DNA of 16,872 nt, taken from NCBI GenBank assembly GCA_934746515.1, contig CAKVFH010000017.1:1-16872 (forward strand). Reading direction: 5' to 3'. Made by a program: the position numbers and the translations under genes. Source of the stretch: an uncultured Clostridia bacterium (lineage in GTDB: Bacteria > Bacillota > Clostridia > Christensenellales > UBA1242). Positions 6,365 through 12,761 of this stretch are shown piece by piece. How positions within the stretch are numbered: the first letter of the stretch is position 1; every line of letters starts with the position of its first letter. The notes beneath the pieces are model-generated. The model saw only the letters and a program-made list of their open reading frames with translations. It had not been told where the DNA came from and did not search any database.

Positions 6365-8365
6365 TTATTCTTCATTTGAAGCCTTTTGGGTTGCAGCGAT
6401 TGCTTCGTTTATTTTTTCAAGCTCTTGTGTTTTTTCAAGCCAGTCGCTGGCAAGTTTGTCAATTTGAATTTGTGTAGTTTCCATTTCTGCTTGAATTTCC
6501 ATAAGTTTGACAAAATCACTTGCGATTTCTGGGTCGACAAAATCTTGATTGAGTTTTTTGAGTTTTTCTTCGGCTTCGGCTGACTTGGTTTCAAGCTTTT
6601 TGACAAGGTTTTCTGTCTTGTTCTTTTCTTTTGAAAGGTCATAATAAGACATGCTTAAATAAATATTGTCTGGTTTAATGTCGTCAAAGTCAACAGGGTA
6701 TTCAATTTTTTCTGGTTTTGGTTTTTTCTCAATTTCGGTTGTCACTTTTTGCACAATCTTTGTGTTTGGGTGCATAAATTCATTGTAGGTTCCGTCAAAG
6801 ATGTTTGCTTGTCCGTTTTCAAAAACCAAAAGTTTGGTTGCGATTTTGTTTGTGAAATATCTGTCATGAGAAACGAAAATAACAGTTCCAGTATAGCCTA
6901 AAATAAGGCTTTCGAGCGTTTCTTTGCTGGTTATGTCCATGTGGTTGGTTGGCTCGTCGAGAATGAGCAGGTTTGGCTTGGTTTGAAAAATCTTGCAAAG
7001 CTCAAATCTAACGATTTCGCCACCAGAAAGTTCGCTGAGCTTTTTGTTGACATCGTTGCCAGAAAACAGAAAAGCTCCGAGACTTGAGCGGACTTCGCGG
7101 TCGTTTAGTTTTGGGAAAATGTCGCTAAACTCTTGATAGATTGTTTTTGAACTGGTCTTTTTGCTTTCAAGCTGCGCAAAATAACCATATTGAACATTAT
7201 ATCCAAGTTTAAAGTAGCCAGAAATCACTGGAATTTTTTCGGTGATTGTTTGCAAAAATGTTGATTTTCCAGTTCCGTTGCTTCCGATAATTCCAAGCCT
7301 TTCGCCACGCATGACTTTTAAGTTTATTGTTGCAAGGGGATGTTCTTTGTCATAGCCGATTTTAAGGTTTGTGCAAGATAGGACTTCGCTGCCACTTTCA
7401 ATTTCTGGTTTGGTTCTAGTGCGGAAAGCGGAGTTATCACTTTTTTGTGGCATCGGGATGATTTTCATTTTTTCAAGCTGTTTGATTCGCGATTGAACGG
7501 CGTTTGCTTTGGTTGCTTTGTATCTGAACCTTTCAATAAATGCGTTTATGTCGGCGATTTCGCGTTGTTGCGCTTCATAGTGCTTTAAATCAGATTCATA
7601 TTTTTCTTGCTTTGTTTTTAAAAATTTTGAATAGTTGCCGATATATTTAGTGAGTTTTTTATGCTCAATTTCGTAAACGATATTGACTGTGTTGTCAAGA
7701 AACGCGCGGTCGTGCGACACGATTACAACTGCTTTTTTATAGTTTGAAATGTATTCTTCAAGCCAATTGATTGCTTTTATATCTAGGTGGTTGGTTGGCT
7801 CGTCAAGAACAAGCAAGTCTGGCTTTGAGAGAATTAACTTTATGAAAGCAATCTTTGTTTTTTGTCCGCCAGAGAATTCAGAAAGCTTTTTTTGTTTGTC
7901 TGATTCAGAAAACCCAAAAGAAGAAAGAATGCTTGCCATTTCGCTTTTGTAGGTGTAGCCGCCAAGAATTTCGTATTCGTCATTGAGCCTTGAGAATTTT
8001 TCGACGAGTTTGTGGTCGTCTGAATTTTCAAGTTGCAATTGGATTGACTTTAGTTTTTGTTCAAGGTCGGTGATTTTTTTATAAGACGACAACACTTCGT
8101 CATAAAGAGTGATATTTTCGTTATCAAAAGTCATTTGGTTTAGCGCAGAAATGGTTGGTTTGTCGGTCTTTACAAAAACAGGTGGAGCATTGTCTGGCTG
8201 ATGAAGTTCAATTTCGCCAAGCAAAATCTTTAGCAGGGTTGTTTTTCCGCTGCCATTTTTGCCAATTATTGCAATTTTGTCGCCGTTGTTAACTTCAAAT
8301 GAAAAATCTTCCAAAAGATTTTCGCCATTATATCCAAATGAAGCATTGTTTATTTTTACTTGCAT
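6365..8365 (-). CDS. ABC-F family ATPase (duplicated ABC domains, ribosome-associated type)
   Basis: A soluble twin-ATPase with no membrane segments, 666 aa. Domain 1: Walker A GKNGSGKTT (35-43), signature LSEFSGGQ (161-168), Walker B plus catalytic E in LLVLDEPTNHLD (184-195), H-loop H218. A helical linker at about 245-310 corresponds to the arm that reaches the P-site tRNA in ABC-F proteins. Domain 2: GSNGTGKST (361-369), LSELSGGE (443-450), LLILDEPTNHMD (466-477), H500. A C-terminal charged coiled coil at about 575-660 resembles the Uup/YdiF subgroup. ABC-F proteins rescue or tune stalled ribosomes, and some give resistance to ribosome-targeting antibiotics. The general housekeeping type seems more likely, but subgroup assignment needs a tree. 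AAAGGTG precedes the ATG. Divergent from the PHP gene. Confidence 0.93.
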   Translation of the reverse strand: MQVKINNASFGYNGENLLEDFSFEVNNGDKIAIIGKNGSGKTTLLKILLGEIELHQPDNAPPVFVKTDKPTISALNQMTFDNENITLYDEVLSSYKKITDLEQKLKSIQLQLENSDDHKLVEKFSRLNDEYEILGGYTYKSEMASILSSFGFSESDKQKKLSEFSGGQKTKIAFIKLILSKPDLLVLDEPTNHLDIKAINWLEEYISNYKKAVVIVSHDRAFLDNTVNIVYEIEHKKLTKYIGNYSKFLKTKQEKYESDLKHYEAQQREIADINAFIERFRYKATKANAVQSRIKQLEKMKIIPMPQKSDNSAFRTRTKPEIESGSEVLSCTNLKIGYDKEHPLATINLKVMRGERLGIIGSNGTGKSTFLQTITEKIPVISGYFKLGYNVQYGYFAQLESKKTSSKTIYQEFSDIFPKLNDREVRSSLGAFLFSGNDVNKKLSELSGGEIVRFELCKIFQTKPNLLILDEPTNHMDITSKETLESLILGYTGTVIFVSHDRYFTNKIATKLLVFENGQANIFDGTYNEFMHPNTKIVQKVTTEIEKKPKPEKIEYPVDFDDIKPDNIYLSMSYYDLSKEKNKTENLVKKLETKSAEAEEKLKKLNQDFVDPEIASDFVKLMEIQAEMETTQIQIDKLASDWLEKTQELEKINEAIAATQKASNEE

Positions 8366-8386
8366 GATTTCACCTTTAACAAAGAC

Positions 8387-8415
8387 ATTTTAAATCAAAT
8401 CAACACTTTTTGCAA
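8387..8415 (-). promoter_or_regulatory. Promoter of the ABC-F gene
   Basis: On the minus strand: TTGCAA (8410-8415), 17-bp spacer, TAAAAT (8387-8392). The leader would be only about 15 bases and includes the AAAGGTG ribosome-binding site, leaving little room for the attenuator leader common upstream of ABC-F resistance genes. Confidence 0.55.
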
Positions 8416-8443
8416 GAAGTATTTATTCCAAATAAAATTTAAC

Positions 8444-8472
8444 TTGAAAATGGACACGAAATTGGTTATAAT
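8444..8472 (+). promoter_or_regulatory. Promoter of the PHP-domain gene
   Basis: TTGAAA (8444-8449), 17-bp spacer, TATAAT (8467-8472). Predicted start near 8479, leader about 50 bases, with the Shine-Dalgarno AAAGGG at 8517-8522 six bases before the ATG. Confidence 0.8.
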
Positions 8473-8489
8473 GAATTTTATTAGAGATG

Positions 8490-8512
8490 TTTGAAACTGA
8501 ACTGGTTTCAAA
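8490..8512 (+). promoter_or_regulatory. Perfect palindrome in the leader of the PHP gene
   Basis: TTTGAAAC, 7-base spacer, GTTTCAAA. It lies about 11-33 bases after the predicted transcription start and 4 bases before the ribosome-binding site. It could be an operator (23 bp, dimer-sized) or an RNA hairpin affecting translation. Confidence 0.45.
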
Positions 8513-8528
8513 GAATAAAGGGTAATTT

Positions 8529-9449
8529 ATGACAACTATTGATTTACATATCCATTCAACGAAGTCTGACGGTTCGCTCACACCATTTGAAATTTTGGAT
8601 GAAGCGAATAGAAATGGCGTTAAATTTTTGGCAATTTCTGACCATGACACCATTGCAGCTTACAATGACGAACTTTTCGAGTATGCAGATAAACTGGGGA
8701 TAAAACTCATTCCTGGCGTTGAAGTTTCCACAAGATACAATCGCAAAGGCTTTCATGTTTTGGGCTATAACTTTGACACGAAAAACAAAGATTTTTGTAA
8801 TTTTTTGGAGAAGGTTAGAAGTTCTCGAAAAAAATATTTGATTGAAGTCAATGAAAAATTAAACGAACTTGGTTTTGTTTTGAATTTTGAAAAGCTTTCA
8901 AAAGTGGAATCTGTCACAAAAGCAAACATTGCGCTAGACATTGTGACAAACCCTGCAAACAAGCAAAGGCTTGAGGAAATCTTTGGCGAAGTTCCAACTC
9001 GTGGTGTGTTTATTGAATCAATTTTGATTGAAGGCTGTCCGGCTTATGTTAGAAAGGAATCTATTTTGCCAGAAGAAGCAGGTGAAGCAATTAGAAAAGC
9101 TGGCGGAAAGGTTGTTCTGGCGCATCCAGTTGTTTATGATAGAAAAGATAATGTTCCAGTTCAAATGATTGAAGAGGTTGTTTCAAATCTTAAGCCAGAC
9201 GGCATTGAAGCAAATTATTTGTATTTTGACAAACTTAACAATATGTTTGACGATATTGCTTTTTGGAGAGATTTTGCAGATAAACATGGATTGTTTGCAA
9301 CAATTGGTTCAGATTTTCACTTGGATGACGGTGTAAGAGCAAAAATTGGCTTTGCAAATCAAAATTTGAGTTTGAATGAAGAAGAAACTAAAAATATTCT
9401 TAATTGTCTTGGAATAAGTCAAAAAGCTGTTTTTGAAAATGGTGACTAA
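8529..9449 (+). CDS. PHP-domain metal-dependent phosphoesterase (TrpH/YciV-like)
   Basis: 306 aa. Metal-binding motifs of the PHP (polymerase and histidinol phosphatase) fold appear in order: HIHS (H7, H9), D14, SDHD (37-40), PGVEV with E65, H76, H201 in LAHP, and GSDFHLDD (D264, H266). Length and the LHIHSTKSDGSLTP opening match the single-domain TrpH/YciV branch. Studied members act as 5'-3' exonucleases on short RNA (RNase AM) or as 3',5'-nucleotide phosphatases. Which one applies here cannot be read from sequence. Cytoplasmic. Single gene with its own promoter; no partner in an operon. Confidence 0.88.
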   Translation: MTTIDLHIHSTKSDGSLTPFEILDEANRNGVKFLAISDHDTIAAYNDELFEYADKLGIKLIPGVEVSTRYNRKGFHVLGYNFDTKNKDFCNFLEKVRSSRKKYLIEVNEKLNELGFVLNFEKLSKVESVTKANIALDIVTNPANKQRLEEIFGEVPTRGVFIESILIEGCPAYVRKESILPEEAGEAIRKAGGKVVLAHPVVYDRKDNVPVQMIEEVVSNLKPDGIEANYLYFDKLNNMFDDIAFWRDFADKHGLFATIGSDFHLDDGVRAKIGFANQNLSLNEEETKNILNCLGISQKAVFENGD

Positions 9450-9535
9450 AGCGATAAATCGTTTGAGTAATTTTTTTAAAGTAAATTTGGCTACGGAAAG
9501 GGTAGTTTTGAAAGTTAAAATATTTTTACAAAATA

Positions 9536-9567
9536 AAAACCAACTTTGTTTTAAAGTTGGTTTTTTG
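9536..9567. terminator. Bidirectional terminator between the PHP gene and degV
   Basis: Perfect 12-bp stem AAAACCAACTTT (9536-9547) with AAAGTTGGTTTT (9553-9564), loop GTTTT. A-rich on the left and T-rich on the right, so it serves both convergent genes. Confidence 0.9.
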
Positions 9568-9592
9568 ATTGTTTAAATTTTGTTTGTGGGGT

Positions 9593-10441
9593 TTAGATTT
9601 TTTTGCCGTCATTAAAATAGAGAATGCCCAAAACATGTTCGCCACAGTGAGAGGTGATTGTTCCACCAGCAATGGTTTCATAAATATTTTCAAAGCCTGC
9701 ATTCTGCAAAGCGATTTTTGCTTTTTCAACCATTTCAGGAGTTGCAGATGTGTGTGTTACAAAAACCATGCTTTTGTCAGGTGTGTTAAACTCTTCAAGA
9801 GTGTCTTCACAATATTTTTCAATAACCGCTTCCATTTTTCCGCGGAATTTTTTTCCAGGAATCATCAAGCCGTCGCGAAGAACGATTTGTGGACGCAAAC
9901 GCAATAAGTTTGCACCAAACAATGCCAAACGGTTGCATCTGCCACCTTTGTAAAGATAGTCAAGTCTTTCAACAACAAAACTTGCTTGGATATATGGAAC
10001 TCTTGCTTCAACTTTGTTTGCGATCACTTCAGGTGTTTCGCCAGCATCAGCAAGGCTTCTTGCATAAATTGCGAGAAGGGCAAGACCAGAAGAAAGTGAT
10101 TTTGAATCGATGATGTAAACATTTTTCATGTTTTCAGCGACTTTAACAGCATTTGAGTTTGCTGAAGAAATGCCACTTGAAAGTGTGATGTGCACAATTG
10201 CGTCATATTTTTTGAGCAAGCCTTCAAAATAATTTTTATAGGTTTCTTCGTTAATTGCGCTGGTTTTTGGAAGAACCTTTGTTCTTTCAACAAATTCATA
10301 GATCTTGGCTGGAACGGTTTCGTCATCTTCAACAACTTCGTCGCCAAGAATAACTGAAAATGGAACAGTGTGGATGTCAAACTTATTTTTTAATTCTTTT
10401 GATAAATCAGAAGTAGATTCTGTTGATATTGCTATTTTCAT
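9593..10441 (-). CDS. DegV family fatty-acid-binding protein
   Basis: DegV proteins bind a single fatty acid. In many Bacillota they act as FakB, presenting exogenous fatty acids to the kinase FakA for phosphorylation. 282 aa, normal length. Family marks: the opening ISTESTSDL (5-13, usually DSTADL), TSAI (60-63, usually TSQP), LSSGISSANSNA (87-98), DSKSLSSG (112-119), the LDYLYKGGR segment (160-168), and the C-terminal GGTITSHCGEHVLGI (259-273, usually GxxIGTHxGPGALG). Several of these are variants of the consensus, so ligand preference may differ from studied FakB proteins. AGGAG sits 6 bases before the ATG. No fakA is in the window. Confidence 0.9.
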   Translation of the reverse strand: MKIAISTESTSDLSKELKNKFDIHTVPFSVILGDEVVEDDETVPAKIYEFVERTKVLPKTSAINEETYKNYFEGLLKKYDAIVHITLSSGISSANSNAVKVAENMKNVYIIDSKSLSSGLALLAIYARSLADAGETPEVIANKVEARVPYIQASFVVERLDYLYKGGRCNRLALFGANLLRLRPQIVLRDGLMIPGKKFRGKMEAVIEKYCEDTLEEFNTPDKSMVFVTHTSATPEMVEKAKIALQNAGFENIYETIAGGTITSHCGEHVLGILYFNDGKKI

Positions 10442-10447
10442 TTTTTT

Positions 10448-10489
10448 CTCCTAACGATAATATTATACAAAACTAATTATATTTGTCAA
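10448..10489 (-). promoter_or_regulatory. Promoter and RBS of degV
   Basis: Minus strand: TTGACA (10484-10489), 16-bp spacer, TATAAT (10462-10467), then AGGAG (10448-10452) 6 bases before the start codon. Predicted leader about 15 bases. Confidence 0.85.
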
Positions 10490-10501
10490 AATAATTTTGC
10501 C

Positions 10502-10633
10502 AATGTGTTTATTATAATTTTTTGACAAAAAGCTACAAAATTTTACTAAATTTTTATAATCATAACTATATTGATTATTTAATGGTTATACAATAAAAAT
10601 TATTCAAAACTGTAACTTTTTTAAAAATGGGTA
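10502..10633. other. AT-rich region between the divergent degV and 119-aa gene promoters
   Basis: No gene seen. It holds a 7-bp inverted repeat ATAATCA/TGATTAT (10556-10562 and 10572-10578) and an isolated TTTTTTGACAAAAAG (about 10519-10531) with no properly spaced -10. This could be regulatory DNA for either flanking gene, but at this AT content it may be chance. Confidence 0.3.
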
Positions 10634-10678
10634 TTGACAAAGCGGGAAACTTGGGATAATATATGGGCTATAAGGGGG
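10634..10678 (+). promoter_or_regulatory. Promoter and RBS of the 119-aa gene
   Basis: TTGACA (10634-10639), 17-bp spacer, TAATAT (10657-10662). AAGGGGG at 10672-10678 lies 10 bases before the ATG. Confidence 0.75.
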
Positions 10679-10688
10679 AAAGTTTAAT

Positions 10689-11048
10689 ATGAGTAAAGCA
10701 GATTTGCGAGGGTCTTTAGTTGCTACTTTACGCTATTTGCTTGTGTCTAAAGGCAATATTGAACTTCAGCTTGAAGAGGCTAGGGATAAAATTTCTAGTG
10801 CCATGAACCAAACAGACAAGGAAGGTATGGCGCCGATTTCTATTGGCGAGGATACCGTGTGGTATGAATATTTATCCAGCACTTTTAATAAGGTTAAAAA
10901 TGACATTGACCTAGTTAGAAGCGCGTTGTCTCAACTTGGGGTCTCGAACCTTGAGTTTTTGGTGTCGGAAATTGAAACAGAAAAGAAAATGAATGAAAGT
11001 CAGGGTGAAGAGAGTAACCTTGACTTTTTTGCTTCAAGAGAAAGATAA
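10689..11048 (+). CDS. Uncharacterised 119-aa mostly helical protein with acidic tail and C-terminal NLDFF motif
   Basis: I do not recognise a family. The coding call rests on a consensus promoter, a strong ribosome-binding site and a complete frame. The protein is soluble and predicted largely helical: helices around 3-20, 23-40 and 56-84 are separated by a short segment rich in G, P and D (42-55). A charged tail from about 93 (ETEKKMNESQGEES) ends in NLDFF (110-114) and ASRER. The tail looks disordered with a terminal hydrophobic motif, a layout used for docking to a partner. NLDFF loosely resembles the DNA sliding-clamp motif (QLxLF-like), but that is inference only. It has no cysteines and no membrane segment. 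It stands alone between degV (divergent) and a gene-poor stretch. Confidence 0.75.
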   Translation: MSKADLRGSLVATLRYLLVSKGNIELQLEEARDKISSAMNQTDKEGMAPISIGEDTVWYEYLSSTFNKVKNDIDLVRSALSQLGVSNLEFLVSEIETEKKMNESQGEESNLDFFASRER

Positions 11049-11386
11049 CCAAAGAAAAGCTGAAAAATTAAAAAGAAAATAAAACTGAATAAAATTTTTG
11101 TCGCTTTTGGTGAAGTGACCAGTTTAAATGCTAATCAAAAATTAGCATCTATTTTCTCACCCTAAAATTTATGGAAAAATTGATTGACTTATGCCAGCGC
11201 AATAAAAAGTGAATTTGCAGTAGAATGAAAACAAAATGCAATGACTTTATTTGTTTAAAGGGAAGTAAACAATTGCGAAAAACAGCTGTGGGCTTTTCAA
11301 AATCAATATTTAATAAAAAACAATTGTAAGCTTCTTATTCAAAAAACGGCTACAAACTTCTTAAAATAAATTTAATAGACAAAGAA
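11049..11386. other. Gene-poor stretch with several hairpins, possible small RNA or small ORF
   Basis: No established gene. Contents: a 7-bp hairpin (11100-11106 with 11113-11119) and a perfect 8-bp hairpin (11128-11135 with 11141-11148, loop CAAAA) followed by CTATTTTCTC, a weak terminator-like pair. A third hairpin, TTGTTTA/TAAACAA (11251-11257 with 11266-11272), presents AAGGGAAG in its loop. Three imperfect direct repeats begin AAAAAC at 11278, 11316 and 11342. A 34-codon frame (ATG 11225 to TAA 11329) lacks a ribosome-binding site. Confidence 0.4.
11128..11158 (+). terminator. Possible weak terminator after the 119-aa gene
   Basis: Perfect 8-bp stem ATGCTAAT/ATTAGCAT with loop CAAAA. 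The downstream tract CTATTTTCTC is only moderately U-rich. It lies 80 bases after the stop codon. Confidence 0.45.
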
Positions 11387-11415
11387 AAAATCAAGGTTTT
11401 CACCTTGATTTTTAT
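11385..11415. terminator. Terminator of the SRP RNA gene (symmetrical)
   Basis: Stem AATCAAGGT (11389-11397) with ACCTTGATT (11402-11410), loop TTTC. It has A's to the left and T's to the right. Read on the minus strand it ends in TTTTTTC, a normal terminator about 20 bases past the SRP RNA 3' helix. It would also stop plus-strand transcripts from the left. Confidence 0.85.
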
Positions 11416-11426
11416 TTTTTAAAAAA

Positions 11427-11693
11427 GCTAGGCACACATTTTGTCGAATGGCACCGAAGCGTAAGCCAAATAGCCAGCTACTTCAAAGCTACCTTAAAGC
11501 ACACAAAAGGTTCCACTTAGTGCTGCTGCGGTCAGGCTCTGACACGGTTCATGGATTTTTGTTGTTCAAGACCTTGTTATCAACACCGCTTGTTTGACGC
11601 AGACCTTCCATACCACGCGCCTAGATGTGCGTTCGATCCTGCTATAGTAGATCTCAGGTTACAGGGCACTACTAGCTCCCCATCTAGCCTAGC
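11427..11693 (-). ncRNA. ffs: Signal recognition particle RNA, large bacterial (Alu-containing) type
   Basis: The RNA core of SRP: it binds Ffh and FtsY and targets membrane and secreted proteins during translation. About 267 nt, close to Bacillus scRNA. The ends pair (GCTAGGC at the 5' end with GCCTAGC at the 3' end). The Alu domain shows GTGCCCTGTAACC (UGUAAC motif), and there is GGTGTTGA before the S domain. The S domain has CATGAACCGTGTCAG and GCAGCAGCACTAAGTGGAACC. The symmetric-loop nucleotides bound by Ffh are kept (GTCAG and AGCAGC). The tip reads CC-UGAC-CG instead of the usual CC-GGAA-GG, so the closing pair is a C-C mismatch. Boundaries are inferred from pairing and promoter spacing; maturation may trim them. 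Confidence 0.95.
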
Positions 11694-11700
11694 AACCCTT

Positions 11701-11728
11701 ATTATAATGAATTTTACTAATTAGTCAA
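11701..11728 (-). promoter_or_regulatory. Promoter of the SRP RNA gene
   Basis: Minus strand: TTGACT (11723-11728), 16-bp spacer, consensus TATAAT (11701-11706). The expected start falls at about 11693-11694, exactly where the 5' pairing arm of the RNA begins. Confidence 0.9.
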
Positions 11729-11750
11729 GAGAAAAATTTGGCGAAAACTA

Positions 11751-11778
11751 TTTAATTATTTAGATTTTATGCTATAAT
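11751..11778 (+). promoter_or_regulatory. Extended -10 promoter of the HAD-like gene
   Basis: TATAAT (11773-11778) preceded by TG-C (extended -10), with a poor -35 (TTTAAT, 11751-11756, 16-bp spacer). The leader is about 10 bases. The ribosome-binding site is weak (AGG near 11786), so translation may be low or nearly leaderless. Confidence 0.6.
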
Positions 11779-11794
11779 AAAGACTAGGTAATTT

Positions 11795-12709
11795 ATGGAT
11801 AAAACTAAAAAACTAAAAGATAATGAAATATTGATTTTTACTGATTTTAATAATACTTTGGTGGACTATGCCAATGAATTTGATTTCCGTAGCGAAATTT
11901 ATGAAGATTTTGACGGGTTTATCAGAAGTATCAAGAATGGTGTAACTAAAGCTTTGAACGAATTTGAAGCCCAAACAGGACTTACTCCTGTTGTTTGCAT
12001 TGTCACAAATGCTTCGCTTGGAATCGTTGATAATAATGGCTATAATGGTGTTTGCTATGATTTAAAAATGACATTTTTTAATCACAGAACACAGACAAAA
12101 AGTGCCATTGATTTTGAAATGGAACATTCTTGCGAAAGGTTTATAAAATATGTTATTCACAAAGAAAATGACGGATATTTGGAGATAAATCCGTATGGAG
12201 TTACAATGGATGACACTTTTATAAAGCACCGCTTTAATGAAAATGCTTTAAATATAAATCACAAATCTGTTAAGCGTGAAAGTGTTGAAAGAATGATTAC
12301 AGAACTGGGGGCAATGAAGTCGAAATATGTAATTTTTGCTGGCGACTCAATTATGGATGATTATCCAATGAAATATGCAGTTACTAAAGAAGGTGTGCAC
12401 AAAATTTTTATTCGTCCTGGAAAAGTTACAAAAATGAAGCCTTCAGTGAAACAACAATTTTGTGCGGCAAAGGGCATTGAGTTTGAATGTGTGAATCCAA
12501 AAAACAACAAGAAAATAAAGATTTTGGATGATAGTTCGATTAAATTTTTGACAGAAAGCCAGAGAGCGCAGCTTGAAAATTATGACGACGGCGACACCAT
12601 AATTTTGACAAGTCCAAACTCTAGGGGATTTGTTGAAGGAATTTATAAAAGCATTGATGTTATCAAAAACTCCGCTATAAGTGCTAAAGAAAGAGACAAA
12701 GACATATAA
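11795..12709 (+). CDS. HAD-superfamily-like protein with atypical DFN motif
   Basis: 304 aa, soluble. HAD-type motifs: motif I IFTDFNNTL (14-22) with the nucleophile D17, motif II VTNAS (70-74), and motif IV FAGDSIMDDYPM (181-192) with D184, D188 and D189 for magnesium. In HAD phosphatases and mutases the residue two after the nucleophile is usually Asp (DxD); here it is N19, so general acid/base chemistry would be impaired or changed. The 75-150 segment would be the cap. The C-terminal about 70 residues (from 235) are not part of a minimal HAD core. Substrate unknown. It is divergent from the SRP RNA gene. The next gene, 52 bases on, has its own promoter. Confidence 0.7.
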   Translation: MDKTKKLKDNEILIFTDFNNTLVDYANEFDFRSEIYEDFDGFIRSIKNGVTKALNEFEAQTGLTPVVCIVTNASLGIVDNNGYNGVCYDLKMTFFNHRTQTKSAIDFEMEHSCERFIKYVIHKENDGYLEINPYGVTMDDTFIKHRFNENALNINHKSVKRESVERMITELGAMKSKYVIFAGDSIMDDYPMKYAVTKEGVHKIFIRPGKVTKMKPSVKQQFCAAKGIEFECVNPKNNKKIKILDDSSIKFLTESQRAQLENYDDGDTIILTSPNSRGFVEGIYKSIDVIKNSAISAKERDKDI

Positions 12710-12714
12710 ATTTT

Positions 12715-12757
12715 TTGACTAAATAAAAATTATTTGTTATCATATCAGTGGAGAAAG
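12715..12757 (+). promoter_or_regulatory. Promoter and RBS of the HEPN-like/CBS gene
   Basis: TTGACT (12715-12720), 17-bp spacer, TATCAT (12738-12743). GGAGAAAG begins at 12750, 8 bases (counted from GGAG) before the ATG at 12762. Confidence 0.65.
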
Positions 12758-12761
12758 ATTT

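Noticed and set aside
8366..8528. Antibiotic-responsive attenuator leader ahead of the ABC-F gene
   Set aside because: The predicted leader is only about 15 bases, with no room for a leader peptide or antiterminator.
1172..10531. Repeated TTTTGACAAAA stretches (near 1172, 2455, 10481, 10519) as Spo0A boxes
   Set aside because: Reverse strand reads TTTTGTCAAAA, one base off the TGTCGAA box, but two of the four are good -35 elements (glm operon and degV) and the motif is expected often in AT-rich DNA.
10522..10560. TTGACA (10522) with TATAAT (10555) as an extra promoter
   Set aside because: The spacer is 27 bp, too long for sigma-A.
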